From CAZWSX01 sp964636985 (GTDB taxonomy: Bacteria; Planctomycetota; Planctomycetia; Pirellulales; Pirellulaceae): 48,241 nt of DNA. The position numbers and the translations under genes were made by a program. Where the stretch lies: the NCBI GenBank assembly GCA_964636985.1, contig CAZWSX010000041.1, positions 1 to 48,241 of the forward strand. The letters are read 5' to 3'. Below, piece after piece: positions 1 through 10,805 of the stretch (position 1 is its first letter; each line of letters opens with the position of its first letter). The notes beneath the pieces are model-generated. The model was given only the letters and a program-made list of their open reading frames with translations, was not told where the DNA came from and did no database searches.

Positions 1-548
1 CCCGCGCGCTGCGGGAAGTGAACCCAGCGGTCCCCGAGTGGCTCGAACAGCTCGTGGCGCGACTCCATGACAAATCGCCTGAGGAGCGCATCCCCACCGC
101 CGGCGACGTCGCAGAATTGCTCGCGCAATGTTTGGCCCACGTCCAGCAGCCCCTCGTCGCACCGCTGCCCAAAATCCTACGACCGCCTCCTCCGAAACCA
201 CCGCCAAAAACAACCACTCGGCCCATCCGCGTTGGCCTGTGGATCGTTGCTATCGCTGCCGCCTGTCTGCTTGCCGTTCTCTCGTGGCAACTAATTGGCT
301 GGCCATTCGGCACACCTGCGACCGGCGCCTCGCAAGAGCCGCCAGTTTCGAATCCGGATCAGCCGCCGCAAAGCCCGTCGCTCGACGGCCTGTCCGACAG
401 CGCCATCACGCAAGAGATCTCGACGTTCACCCAAGGCCTCGACGAATTGGAGGATCGCGCTGGCCGCGATTGGGACGCCAATTCGAGCGATCCACCTTCG
501 ACTGCTCCCCCATCGGCATCCGGACCCGAAAGCGAGGACACGGAATGA
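1..548 (+). CDS. Ser/Thr protein kinase, C-terminal end (5' truncated by window)
   Basis: The reading frame is open from the first base and codes for the last ~180 residues of a larger protein. It opens with LREVNPAVPEWLEQLV and continues HDKSPEERIPTAGDVAELL, the C-lobe end of planctomycete Hanks-type Ser/Thr kinases (P-x-W-L, then a K-P-E-x-R stretch and a helix leading to an LAH-x-QQP segment). A proline-rich linker follows, then one hydrophobic membrane segment (VGLWIVAIAAACLLAVLSW) and an acidic, Ser/Pro-rich tail presumably outside the membrane. The catalytic residues lie upstream of the window. The GTG at 18 is not a credible start because homology continues upstream. The TGA overlaps the next ATG (ATGA at 545-548), so the kinase and the DUF1559 mosaic protein are probably translationally coupled. 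Kinase identity rests on the C-lobe tail only. Confidence 0.8.
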   Translation, partial: RALREVNPAVPEWLEQLVARLHDKSPEERIPTAGDVAELLAQCLAHVQQPLVAPLPKILRPPPPKPPPKTTTRPIRVGLWIVAIAAACLLAVLSWQLIGWPFGTPATGASQEPPVSNPDQPPQSPSLDGLSDSAITQEISTFTQGLDELEDRAGRDWDANSSDPPSTAPPSASGPESEDTE

Positions 549-3500
549 CCAACCAACGCGAACCAGAACCATCGCTGCCTAAGGCGGCGCTGCCTCCCCT
601 ATTCCCCTCTCCTGTTGAAAGGCCATCCAGCATGACACGGACGTTTACACGGTATGCAGTGTCGGCAGTGCTTGTTGCCGCGGCCGTAATCGCTCTTTGG
701 GGGATTCGAAACGCGATCTACGCGCAGCAAGAAGAAGCCGCAACGGCATCACCGGCCACCGGCGATGCGGACAAAGCCCGGCAACTGGGTCTTGCCATGC
801 TCAACTATGCCGAGGCGCATGGCAGATTTCCTCCTGCGACGCGCTATGGATCGGACGGAGCGCCCCTCTTGAGCTGGCGGGTGTTGATCCTTCCTTATCT
901 TGGCGAGCACGAGAAAAAGCTCTACTCCCAATTCCACCTGGACGAGCCTTGGGATAGCCCAGCGAACAAGCCGCTTTCGGAACTGATTCCGAGTGTTTTC
1001 GCACCCGGCGACGCCGACCCTTTTTCTTCGCCCGACACGTTTTGGCAGGTTTTCGACGGCGGTACAACGATCTTCGCGAATTCCCAGGGCATGCCCTTCA
1101 GCGATATCCACGATGGCCTCTCCAACACCATTCTGCTCGTGGAGAGCAATACCACTGTCCCCTGGACCAAGCCGGTGGATCTTTCGTTCGATGCTCTTTC
1201 CCCAACGACCCATCAAGGGCTCGATGTGCAACGCGGATTTCGCGTGGTCATGGCCGACGGCACCGTGCGGAAGGTTCCGCCCTCTTTCCCGGTCGACAAG
1301 CTCAAGGAATTCATCACGCGTAAAGGGAACGAACACTCCTTGGATACCAGCGTGCTGACACAATTCGACGTTTGGGTTCCGGAGCGGCACGAAAACAATC
1401 CCAACGTGCGGCAACAACCTTCGCCGAACGAATTCAATCAATCGTTTCGCAAGGGCGGCGCAGCGGGCCCCTCGCTCGAGCAGCAAGTCCGCCAGGAGTT
1501 CGACGCGCGACAAGCATCGCTGCGGCAGCAAATCAAAGACTTCAGCGAGCGGCTTCAGCGGCTGACCGTACTGGTCGACGAACGCGATCGCGCCAAAGAG
1601 GCCATCATCCAACGCCGCATCGACGAACTGCGCAATCCCAATCTGCGCTGGGAAGCGGCGGACCAGGCGGCATCTGGCAGCAATCGTTCCCAACAACCGC
1701 TCGCCACGGACAGGCCTGCTGACGTGGCCAAGCCCAAAGTCGCAGTAGAGACTTTCCCCCTCCGTCATATTAAGCCCGATAGGGTTGTCAAAGTGCTGAT
1801 CGAAGACTTCCACGGGAGCGCCGGAATCCAACTCTCCCAGACGTCCGACTCGATCAAAGTGGCCGGAGTGCCAGCCGATCTGGAGCGAATTCGCGCCCTC
1901 GTCAAAAACTTGGATGTCGCACCGCCTGCGGGCGACGAGGCCAGCGCCGCCGTCGCTGAACTCGATGGCCTGTGGGAAGCTATCTTGCCACCCGACCTCG
2001 CCGACACGGTTCCTGTTGAAAAACGGTTGAGGCTTGTCTTTTACAAGAACATGCATGCCACGTTCATCGGCAAGACACTGCAAACGGCCTGCACGTTTTC
2101 CGTTACCCCCAGCGCGTCACCCAAGTGCATCGCCCTTCACGGCGACCAACCCAAGCGCGGGCTCTACGAAGTCTCAGGGGATGGTCTGCGGCTAAGCATA
2201 GCTCCGGCCGACGCCGCCTTTCCCACCCGCTTTGGCACGGAGAAAGCGGAGTTCAAACGAATCAATAACGCCGTGCCGCAAGAAATGCTGGACGCCATCA
2301 CGAGCCACCTCCAAGACACCACCTGGAGTAAGCGCGCAGGCAACCGACTCTCGGAACCGGAGGGCGATCCAATTGGCGGCAAGGACGTCAAAGCGGTCGA
2401 GCGCCAAACCGCCGTTTTTAGCCTTCTCCATGCCAAGGCGGAGACGCTCCAGAAAACAATCGCAGCGCTTTTTGAAAATACGAAATCAGAAATTCAACTC
2501 TCTCACGAACCCTCAACCAACTCGCTCCTGGTGAGTGCCTCACCGGACGATATGATGAAGGTTGAAGCCTTACTGCGACGATTGGATGTTCTGCCGCCTC
2601 CAGTCGACGAAGCCAGCGGCGCGACCACCGAACTTGAAGGCGTGTGGGAGGTTTCGTACTTGGATGAGAAGGCCGGCGTTCCTCCGATCGAGAAGCGGAG
2701 TCACATTGCCTTTCACCACAACTTGTATGCAAACTTTAACGACAACGTGATTCACAACGCGGGCATCTTTTCGACCGATACAAGTGCCTCACCCAAGCGC
2801 ATCGACTTCCGTGGCGATAAGCCGCAACAGGGTTTGTACGCGATGAATGGCGATAGCCTTTGGTTTGCTTTGAATTCCCATCCCGCCTCCTACCCCACGC
2901 AGCTTACTAAAGGGAACTTCGTCTACAAACGAATTGCCAAAACGGTTCCGCAAGAAATGCTGGATGCTATCAAAAAACATCTCCAAGTAACGATACCGAC
3001 AGACGGCGCGGGCTCCCCCTTCTCAGCCGACCGCGACGCGACTTCCAACAAGACCGATCCCTCCGGTGTGCTGCTGCTCCGATCGGCAAACGATTTTCAG
3101 GCCGACCTCGCATGGGCGCGTTCGAACGCGAATAAAGCCGAGAAGGCCCGCGACAAATGGATTGCCGAGGCAAAGAAAACGAGCCCCGATGCAACCGAGC
3201 GAGACATCGATCCAGCACTCTTGGATCAGTGGCAAACGGCCAAAGAACGTCTCGATTTTCTACGCAACGAATTCGCGTCGCAGATGAAGCTGATCGATTC
3301 CGCTTTGGAAACGTGCCGCCAGGAGATCGCCACTGAGAAGGAGCGGCTTTCGGAAATGGACCGAACCGTCGTACCAGGAGGTCGAATCCAATCTCAACAA
3401 AAAGTCATTGCAAAAATGGAACATCGACTCAAACAGATTCTGACGCTGCGCGATCTCTACGAAAAGGTGAACGAATTCCCTTCGACGACCGTCGTTCCCA

Positions 3501-3853
3501 ACGATGTGAAGCTGCCCGGAGCCGTGGAAATGGAAAACGATCTGCGGCAACAAATCGGTCTCGACCTCAGCACCGGAACTATAAAGGCAAGCCAAGGCGA
3601 GGAAGAACGTAAGGTCTTGGTTGTCGCCGCCGTTCGCGCGGACAGCCCGGCCGCCAAAGCAGGTTTGCAAGAAATGGATCTCATCGTCGCCGCGCACATC
3701 TGGCAGATCGCATCGCCGGAGAATCTCTGGTACGCCCTCAGCCAGGTCGGTTCGACGCGCACGGACAAGTCGCTCGAGGAAATCAAAGTCTGGGTGCGGC
3801 GTAACGGTCAAGATGTCTCCGTGCGTCTCCCGCCCATCGAACACAAGTGGTAG
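545..3853 (+). CDS. Large exported mosaic protein: DUF1559 + duplicated secretin-N-like/TIGR03067-like units + coiled coil + PDZ
   Basis: About 1102 residues from the ATG that overlaps the kinase stop; a second possible start is ATG 632. A signal-anchor helix lies at residues ~36-53. Residues ~75-290 resemble DUF1559 (KARQLGLAMLNYAEAHGRFP, LSWRVLILPYLGE, DGLSNTILLVE, MADGTVR). Next come two copies of a paired unit. Each starts with a NolW/secretin-N-like stretch (V-x-x-F-P-L-x-H-I-K...; V-F-S-L-L-H-A-K-A...TNSLLVSASPDDMMKVEALL) and continues with a TIGR03067-like domain (L-x-G-x-W-E..., ASPK-x-I, G-D-x-P-x-x-GLY, GDxL). They cover residues ~398-575 and ~621-800. Residues ~840-970 are charged and heptad-like. 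The C-terminus is a PDZ-like domain (VVAAVRADSPAAKAGLQEMDLIV). Fused to no enzyme, it is probably an envelope protein. Its partner is presumably the upstream kinase; the function is unknown. Confidence 0.85.
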   Translation: MTNQREPEPSLPKAALPPLFPSPVERPSSMTRTFTRYAVSAVLVAAAVIALWGIRNAIYAQQEEAATASPATGDADKARQLGLAMLNYAEAHGRFPPATRYGSDGAPLLSWRVLILPYLGEHEKKLYSQFHLDEPWDSPANKPLSELIPSVFAPGDADPFSSPDTFWQVFDGGTTIFANSQGMPFSDIHDGLSNTILLVESNTTVPWTKPVDLSFDALSPTTHQGLDVQRGFRVVMADGTVRKVPPSFPVDKLKEFITRKGNEHSLDTSVLTQFDVWVPERHENNPNVRQQPSPNEFNQSFRKGGAAGPSLEQQVRQEFDARQASLRQQIKDFSERLQRLTVLVDERDRAKEAIIQRRIDELRNPNLRWEAADQAASGSNRSQQPLATDRPADVAKPKVAVETFPLRHIKPDRVVKVLIEDFHGSAGIQLSQTSDSIKVAGVPADLERIRALVKNLDVAPPAGDEASAAVAELDGLWEAILPPDLADTVPVEKRLRLVFYKNMHATFIGKTLQTACTFSVTPSASPKCIALHGDQPKRGLYEVSGDGLRLSIAPADAAFPTRFGTEKAEFKRINNAVPQEMLDAITSHLQDTTWSKRAGNRLSEPEGDPIGGKDVKAVERQTAVFSLLHAKAETLQKTIAALFENTKSEIQLSHEPSTNSLLVSASPDDMMKVEALLRRLDVLPPPVDEASGATTELEGVWEVSYLDEKAGVPPIEKRSHIAFHHNLYANFNDNVIHNAGIFSTDTSASPKRIDFRGDKPQQGLYAMNGDSLWFALNSHPASYPTQLTKGNFVYKRIAKTVPQEMLDAIKKHLQVTIPTDGAGSPFSADRDATSNKTDPSGVLLLRSANDFQADLAWARSNANKAEKARDKWIAEAKKTSPDATERDIDPALLDQWQTAKERLDFLRNEFASQMKLIDSALETCRQEIATEKERLSEMDRTVVPGGRIQSQQKVIAKMEHRLKQILTLRDLYEKVNEFPSTTVVPNDVKLPGAVEMENDLRQQIGLDLSTGTIKASQGEEERKVLVVAAVRADSPAAKAGLQEMDLIVAAHIWQIASPENLWYALSQVGSTRTDKSLEEIKVWVRRNGQDVSVRLPPIEHKW

Positions 3854-3855
3854 CG

Positions 3856-5835
<1,980 letters not shown>

Positions 5836-5848
5836 CTCCTACCTTCCT

Positions 5849-6451
5849 CTATGGGGCATCGGCTTCGGACGTTCCATCTCGGATGGTGCATCCGTAAACA
5901 TCGGATGTAAGCGATAAGGAAGACTCTCCCACCTGTGCGGCCTTAAGCGACTTTTGCCCTTGGCAGGGCCCTAGATGGCCGCGCATCACGGTAACGCCGC
6001 CCGAGAATTTGAGTGCGCCGTCGGCGTCGTACAAGACAACGTGACCCGAAGTATTTGCGCCAAACGCTTTGGCGATGCGTCCGTTACAGTCCCACACCAA
6101 CCGGGCACCGGGAATCTTGGCCGCCTGTCGAACCGTCGGCGTATCGCGCCACGAAGAATCGCCTTTAGCCGGCTCGTAGAACACAATCGAAACCGACGCC
6201 CGCCCAGGCGTTTGACTGAGTGTGTTTTCCAACTCGGTAAGAGATGCCGCCGAACACGGACACTTCGGGTGCGCGAACATTACCAACGTTTGGGTCGACT
6301 CGGATAATGGCAGCGAAACATGGGTTGGCCACACGCTTGGCGTCAGACCAACTTCCCCAGGCGTAAACGCCCGGTTCAGGATCAAAACGAAACCGCCAGC
6401 GACTCCCACGCTCCAAAACGCCGCGATGAACCAAATGGATCGACTGCCCAC
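5849..6451 (-). CDS. Membrane-anchored thioredoxin-fold protein with CPC motif (RedB-like)
   Basis: 200 residues from a GTG start. One N-terminal membrane segment (WFIAAFWSVGVAGGFVLIL) is followed by a thioredoxin-like fold placed outside the cytoplasm. The redox site is HPKCPCSAASL: a C-P-C arrangement where classical thioredoxins have C-G-P-C, followed by a strand (VSIVFY) and a later GARLVWDCNGRIAKAFGA...GHVVLYDADG stretch typical of peroxiredoxin-like domains. Planctomycete genomes often label such proteins RedB. The gene sits 13 nt upstream of the hybrid histidine kinase on the same strand, so the two are probably one operon, and a redox input to the kinase is conceivable (inference). 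The C-terminal tail carries three further cysteines at most and is less conserved-looking. Confidence 0.75.
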   Translation of the reverse strand: MGSRSIWFIAAFWSVGVAGGFVLILNRAFTPGEVGLTPSVWPTHVSLPLSESTQTLVMFAHPKCPCSAASLTELENTLSQTPGRASVSIVFYEPAKGDSSWRDTPTVRQAAKIPGARLVWDCNGRIAKAFGANTSGHVVLYDADGALKFSGGVTVMRGHLGPCQGQKSLKAAQVGESSLSLTSDVYGCTIRDGTSEADAP

Positions 6452-6702
6452 AATCCGCCCCCGCTCGCCGACCTCGTCCCCCGATGAGACGAAGAATTCA
6501 AATCTACCGAGTTCTTCGGCGAACTATCGGCAGAAACCGAAGCAGACTGGCCCCACCACCCTAGGTGGCTGATTACCGCAACGGAATGCGCGGATCAAAC
6601 GGCCTATTTCTCGCATCGACCGCCGAGCATCCGGTTAATCGGCCGTGCTCGATGCGGTCGTTGATCTTGGTCTCACTTGTTCCCAAGATGAGGGAGGGGC
6701 TG

Positions 6703-7107
6703 ATGCGATACGGAGAAGGGTGGAAAACGGCGACTGGCCTCGCAGTAACGGCCTTCCTGTTCGGCATCGTGATCAACATTCCCCGCGCCGCAGTCCTTGG
6801 GGCCGGCATGGCGTTCCCCGTCGCCTTCGCGGCCTGGGCAATCATCACCGACCACGGCCAGCGATCCGGGGCCGCCCGAGGTGCGATCGTGGGGGCGATC
6901 ACCGGGCTCGTCGCCTCCGCCGCGATGCTCCCGACGCTCGCCCTTTTCCAATACCTCCTCGGAGCCTCGCTCCCCTCCGTGTGGGGCAACTTCTTCTTGT
7001 TGCCCCTGGCCGGACTCCTGATCACCGGCTGGATGACGGGGCCCCTAGGTGCGATCGTCGCAGCACTGCTCCTAAGAGGCTCACCTAGAATCCAATCGAC
7101 GACCTGA
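6703..7107 (+). CDS. Small integral membrane protein of unknown function
   Basis: 134 residues. I chose ATG 6703 because AGGGAGGGG (6691-6699) sits a few bases upstream; longer in-frame starts (6565, 6688) give an N-terminus that does not look protein-like. The sequence has four hydrophobic stretches: GLAVTAFLFGIVINIP, AVLGAGMAFPVAFAAWAII, GAIVGAITGLVASAAMLPTLA, and a C-terminal pair around NFFLLPLAGLLITGWMTGPLGAIVAALLL. Glycine and alanine are abundant and there are no recognisable catalytic motifs. It points away from the thioredoxin/histidine-kinase pair and is separated from the DUF1592 gene by 212 nt of repeat-containing spacer, so it is probably a single-gene unit. Confidence 0.6.
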   Translation: MRYGEGWKTATGLAVTAFLFGIVINIPRAAVLGAGMAFPVAFAAWAIITDHGQRSGAARGAIVGAITGLVASAAMLPTLALFQYLLGASLPSVWGNFFLLPLAGLLITGWMTGPLGAIVAALLLRGSPRIQSTT

Positions 7108-7319
7108 GTTTGTGCCTCTTCTTCCTCACTTCACAAATCAAAAATCATCAATCATCAGTCAACTGATCTCTCTTTTCTCTGAGTCCTCGGTGGCGCCCCC
7201 CTGCTGTCACTCCTCCTCTCTGTGGTGAAAGCTCTGGAATCGATTATCCTAAAAGGACCCCGCCCGTCCTTTCCCACCGCAACGCGTCCCATCGCGCCCC
7301 GCCTGCCTCGGACCGCTCT
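7108..7319 (+). other. Intergenic spacer with dispersed A/T-rich repeat
   Basis: This spacer holds an ATCAAAAATC...ATCATC tract (about 7133-7160) that is related to the tracts at 23192-23229 and 24160-24208, and a TCTGTGGTGAAAGC segment (~7217-7230) resembling the GGTGAA end of the repeats at 24252 and 30687. The sequence just upstream of the DUF1592 gene contains GATTATCCTAAAAGG, a possible -10-like region. I see no gene here. Confidence 0.45.
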
Positions 7320-10300
7320 ATGTCGATGAAGTCTGTTATCGTCGCGACCCTTTCGTTCGCATTCGCAGCGGCGCACTGCGCCCGGGGCGACGATTTCGCC
7401 AAGGTCATCGTCCCCTTCTCGCAGAAGTATTGTGTCGAGTGCCACAGCTCTACCAAGCCCCGCGGAGGACTCGACCTCACCACTTACAAGTCGGAAACGG
7501 ACATCACAGGCGACTTTCGCCGCTGGTCGAACGTAATCGAATTCGTCCGCAACGGCGAAATGCCTCCTGCCGATCATCCCACCCAACCGACGCTCGAAGA
7601 GCGCGCTGCTGCTGCCGAAGCTGTCGAGCAGATCTTGCAAGCCGAGGCCCGCAAGCACGCCGGCGATCCGGGTATCGTCCCACCGCGGAGGCTCTCGAAC
7701 ACCGAGTTCGATGCCGCGATTGAAGACCTGACCGGCGTGAACATCCGCCCCACCAAAGATTTTCCCATTGATCCCGCCGGCGGCGAAGGCTTCGATAACA
7801 CCGGCGAATCGCTCCGCATGTCCCCCAGTTTGCTGCGCAAGTACTTGCAGGCGTCGCAGCACGTGGCAAACCACCTGATCCTCAAGCCTCATGGAATTTC
7901 GTTTGCGCCATTTCCTGTCACCTCCAACAACGAGCGCCGCAAGTTAACCGAACAAGCGGTAATCGATTTCTACCGCCGCCACGATCCGAACATCGAACGC
8001 TACATCGAGGTTGCCTGGCGGTATCCGTATCGCGCTCACGAGCTGCGCGAAACGTCGCTCGATGCATGGGCCAACTTGCACGGCCTCAGCCCAAAGTACT
8101 TGGAACTCGTCCGGACTACGCTCAGCGAAGCATCCGAGGGGACAGGGTTTCTCAAACAGTTAGGCGAAATGTGGCACGCCATCCCTCCACCAACGAGCCC
8201 GGAAGACCGGCCACAAGAACTCGGGTCTCTCATCGAACGCATCGCCTTCTATCGCCGCGCCCTACGAAATCGCGAAGGGGAGATCATCAAGGCACATGCA
8301 GGCAACTGGCCTATCGAACATCTCGATTTCCGTGCTCGCACAGCAGCCAAGCGCGACCAATTCGATGGCTCTGCCCTCCAATCGCAGGCACTGATTCGGT
8401 TCGATCGGATTTCCAAAGAGAAGCCGCCCAAGTCACTCTGGTTGCGCATCGATCCGGCCCTGGAAGGAACCACAGGCAATCGCCTTTTGATCAAGCGCCC
8501 CGTCTTTTCGAAAGAAGGACAACCGCCGCAAAATCCCGGCGAAGTATTAAGCCACGAAGTCGTCCCCCTGCACACGCTCCTCAAGGAACATGCACCCGAG
8601 TTGGAGGAAAAGCTCAAATTCGGCAGCCATCCTCTGGGGCACGCAATCGATGAAGAAACATTGGTACTCGAAGCACCCGCGATTTTGGAAATCCCCTTAA
8701 CTCCCCAGATGCTGGCCAAAATCGCAGGCAAGCACTTGCTGCTCCCCTGCGAGGTCGATCCCGCGCAGGGCCAGCAGGGATGCTTGCTTGCCCGCTGGAG
8801 TTTTGACGCCGCGCCCACGACAAACGAATGGCGGCAAGTGGAACTGCTGGTCCACGGAAGTTCGGACGCCGCCAAAGCGATCGCCGAACCGGCCAAACCA
8901 TTCTGCAAATGCTTTCCCAACCGCTTCGTCTACATCGACAACGACCGCGGACTTGAAGCCGGCTTTCACCTGGTCGAAGGATTCTTCCGCGACGATCTGC
9001 CCCTCATGCAAAAAGCGCTGAGCGAAAAGCAGAAGAAAGAACTCGACGATCTCTGGGCCGACCTCCACTTCGTCACCGGCAGTAGCGAATCGCTGATCCG
9101 CGGCTTCGTCTGGTTCGAGCGATCCGAACGCGCCGTGCTGCAAGACCAGCGCTTCGACTTCCTCCGCTCCGAAGACCCGCAGCTAGTCGGCGACGAAATG
9201 CTCACGCGCTTCGAACGAGTCTATCTCGAAAAGATGAACGTCAAACTCGCCGGCGAGTCGCTCGAACCCGTTCAACCCAACGACCAGTACCGCATGATCC
9301 ACGGCTTCTTCCAGCAAATTCGCGAGGGCCTGGCGCGTCAAAAGGAAACGCTCGCCAAGGCCGAGGCTATCGGAAAGGACGAAATCGAGCGATTAACCGA
9401 GCGCGCCTACTGCCGACAGCTCCGCCCCGACGAACTTGGGTCACTGCAAAAGCTCTACGATCTCCAGCGCCGCCAAGGTGCCGGCATCGAAGAATCACTC
9501 CGCGGCGTGTTCCAGGCGATCCTGATGTCTCCTAACTTCTGCTATCGCTACGTCGATAAGGCCGAAGGAACCGGCATCGCGCCTCTATCCAACGACGCCC
9601 TGGCCACGCGGCTCAGCTATTTCCTTTGGTCGTCCTTGCCCGACGAAGAGCTGCTCACCGCCGTGCGAAACGGAAGCCTGCAAACCGACGAAGGCCTGCG
9701 TGCCCAAACGCGGCGAATGGCAAAAGACATCCGCGCTCGGCGCTTCACTCGCGAGTTCCTGGGGCAATGGCTCCGCTACCGCGATTTCCTCGCAACACCG
9801 CCGAACACCAAAGCCTTCCCCGAAGACAGCCAGGCCCTCCGCAACGCCATGTTCGAAGAGCCCGCGCGCTTGGCCGCTTACTTAATCGAGCAAGACGCTC
9901 CCATCACGGAGTTGCTCGCTTCCGACCAAACCTTCGTTAACGGCGTGCTGGCCAAACACTACGGCGGTAACATCCAGCGGCAATTCGAAGCGCAATGGAA
10001 CGCCGACGCGAGCAAACCCGCCTCACCTAACGACGCCTGGTATCGCGTCAGCGGTCTCAAAGCCGGCGGCCGCGGCGGACTCTTTGGCATGAGTGTCATC
10101 CTCGCCAAGAACTCCGCAGGCGAACGCACCAGCCCTGTGAAGCGTGGCTTTTGGACCGTCCATCGCCTGCTCGGCCAACACTTCCCGCCGCCGCCGGCCG
10201 ACGTACCCGAACTTCCCAAGAATGAAAAGGAAGCCACCCAAACGATCCGGCAACTCCTCGCGCAGCACGCAGCCGATACCAAGTGCGCGATGTGCCACGT

Positions 10301-10670
10301 CCACTTCGACGGCTTCGGCCTGGCGATGGAAGGCTTCGACCCGCTCGGCAAGGCCCGCACCGTCGACCTCGGCGGCCGAACCATCGACGACACCGCCTCA
10401 CTCCCCAAAGGCGAAACCGCCAAAGGGATCCCGCAACTCATCGACTACGTCAAGCGCCACCGCCAGCGCGACTTCGTGAAAACACTGTGCCGCAAGTTCC
10501 TAGGCTATGCGCTGGGCCGCTCCGTGGAACTCTCCGACCAGCCGCTGCTCGACGACATGGAAGCGTCACTCGAAAAAGAAAACTACCGGTTCTCCGTCCT
10601 GTTCGAGAAGGTCGTAACCAGCCCGCAGTTCAAGAACCAACGCGGCCAGGACTATGTCCAGGCCCAATAA
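7320..10670 (+). CDS. Planctomycete cytochrome-type protein, PSCyt1/DUF1587/DUF1595/DUF1592/DUF1588/DUF1585
   Basis: 1116 residues, the full length expected for this family. It begins with an export signal (MKSVIVATLSFAFAAAHCARG) and a heme-c motif CVECH (Cys38, Cys41, His42) in the planctomycete cytochrome C domain. DUF1587 follows (PRRLSNTEFDAAIEDLTGV...DPAGGEGFDNTGESLRMSP). The centre has an extended family-specific insert. The C-terminal half carries DUF1595 (ERLTERAYCRQLRPDE), DUF1592 (LSNDALATRLSYFLWSSLPDEEL), DUF1588 (SPVKRGFWTVHRLLG and a second CxxCH, CAMCH at about 989-993, then FDGFGLAMEGFDPLG) and DUF1585 (FVKTLCRKFLGYALGR). It is presumably periplasmic or surface exposed and electron-transferring. 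The partner is the DUF1552 protein 135 nt downstream, the standard planctomycete gene pair. The reaction is not established. Confidence 0.95.
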   Translation: MSMKSVIVATLSFAFAAAHCARGDDFAKVIVPFSQKYCVECHSSTKPRGGLDLTTYKSETDITGDFRRWSNVIEFVRNGEMPPADHPTQPTLEERAAAAEAVEQILQAEARKHAGDPGIVPPRRLSNTEFDAAIEDLTGVNIRPTKDFPIDPAGGEGFDNTGESLRMSPSLLRKYLQASQHVANHLILKPHGISFAPFPVTSNNERRKLTEQAVIDFYRRHDPNIERYIEVAWRYPYRAHELRETSLDAWANLHGLSPKYLELVRTTLSEASEGTGFLKQLGEMWHAIPPPTSPEDRPQELGSLIERIAFYRRALRNREGEIIKAHAGNWPIEHLDFRARTAAKRDQFDGSALQSQALIRFDRISKEKPPKSLWLRIDPALEGTTGNRLLIKRPVFSKEGQPPQNPGEVLSHEVVPLHTLLKEHAPELEEKLKFGSHPLGHAIDEETLVLEAPAILEIPLTPQMLAKIAGKHLLLPCEVDPAQGQQGCLLARWSFDAAPTTNEWRQVELLVHGSSDAAKAIAEPAKPFCKCFPNRFVYIDNDRGLEAGFHLVEGFFRDDLPLMQKALSEKQKKELDDLWADLHFVTGSSESLIRGFVWFERSERAVLQDQRFDFLRSEDPQLVGDEMLTRFERVYLEKMNVKLAGESLEPVQPNDQYRMIHGFFQQIREGLARQKETLAKAEAIGKDEIERLTERAYCRQLRPDELGSLQKLYDLQRRQGAGIEESLRGVFQAILMSPNFCYRYVDKAEGTGIAPLSNDALATRLSYFLWSSLPDEELLTAVRNGSLQTDEGLRAQTRRMAKDIRARRFTREFLGQWLRYRDFLATPPNTKAFPEDSQALRNAMFEEPARLAAYLIEQDAPITELLASDQTFVNGVLAKHYGGNIQRQFEAQWNADASKPASPNDAWYRVSGLKAGGRGGLFGMSVILAKNSAGERTSPVKRGFWTVHRLLGQHFPPPPADVPELPKNEKEATQTIRQLLAQHAADTKCAMCHVHFDGFGLAMEGFDPLGKARTVDLGGRTIDDTASLPKGETAKGIPQLIDYVKRHRQRDFVKTLCRKFLGYALGRSVELSDQPLLDDMEASLEKENYRFSVLFEKVVTSPQFKNQRGQDYVQAQ

Positions 10671-10805
10671 CGAATGCGACTTCAGGTTCGCGATCCCCAG
10701 TTTTTGACGATCGGCCCCCGCAAACCATCTCGACCCAACCCTCCGTTCTGCCGATAATCAAGGCTGCCCTCCGCCCCCTTCCCGCCTGCCTCGCGAGCCC
10801 ACCTC

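Noticed and set aside
749..2083. Long open frame (444 codons) on the minus strand
   Set aside because: It lies fully antisense to the DUF1559 mosaic gene, shows no domain, and is a by-product of the high-GC codon pattern.
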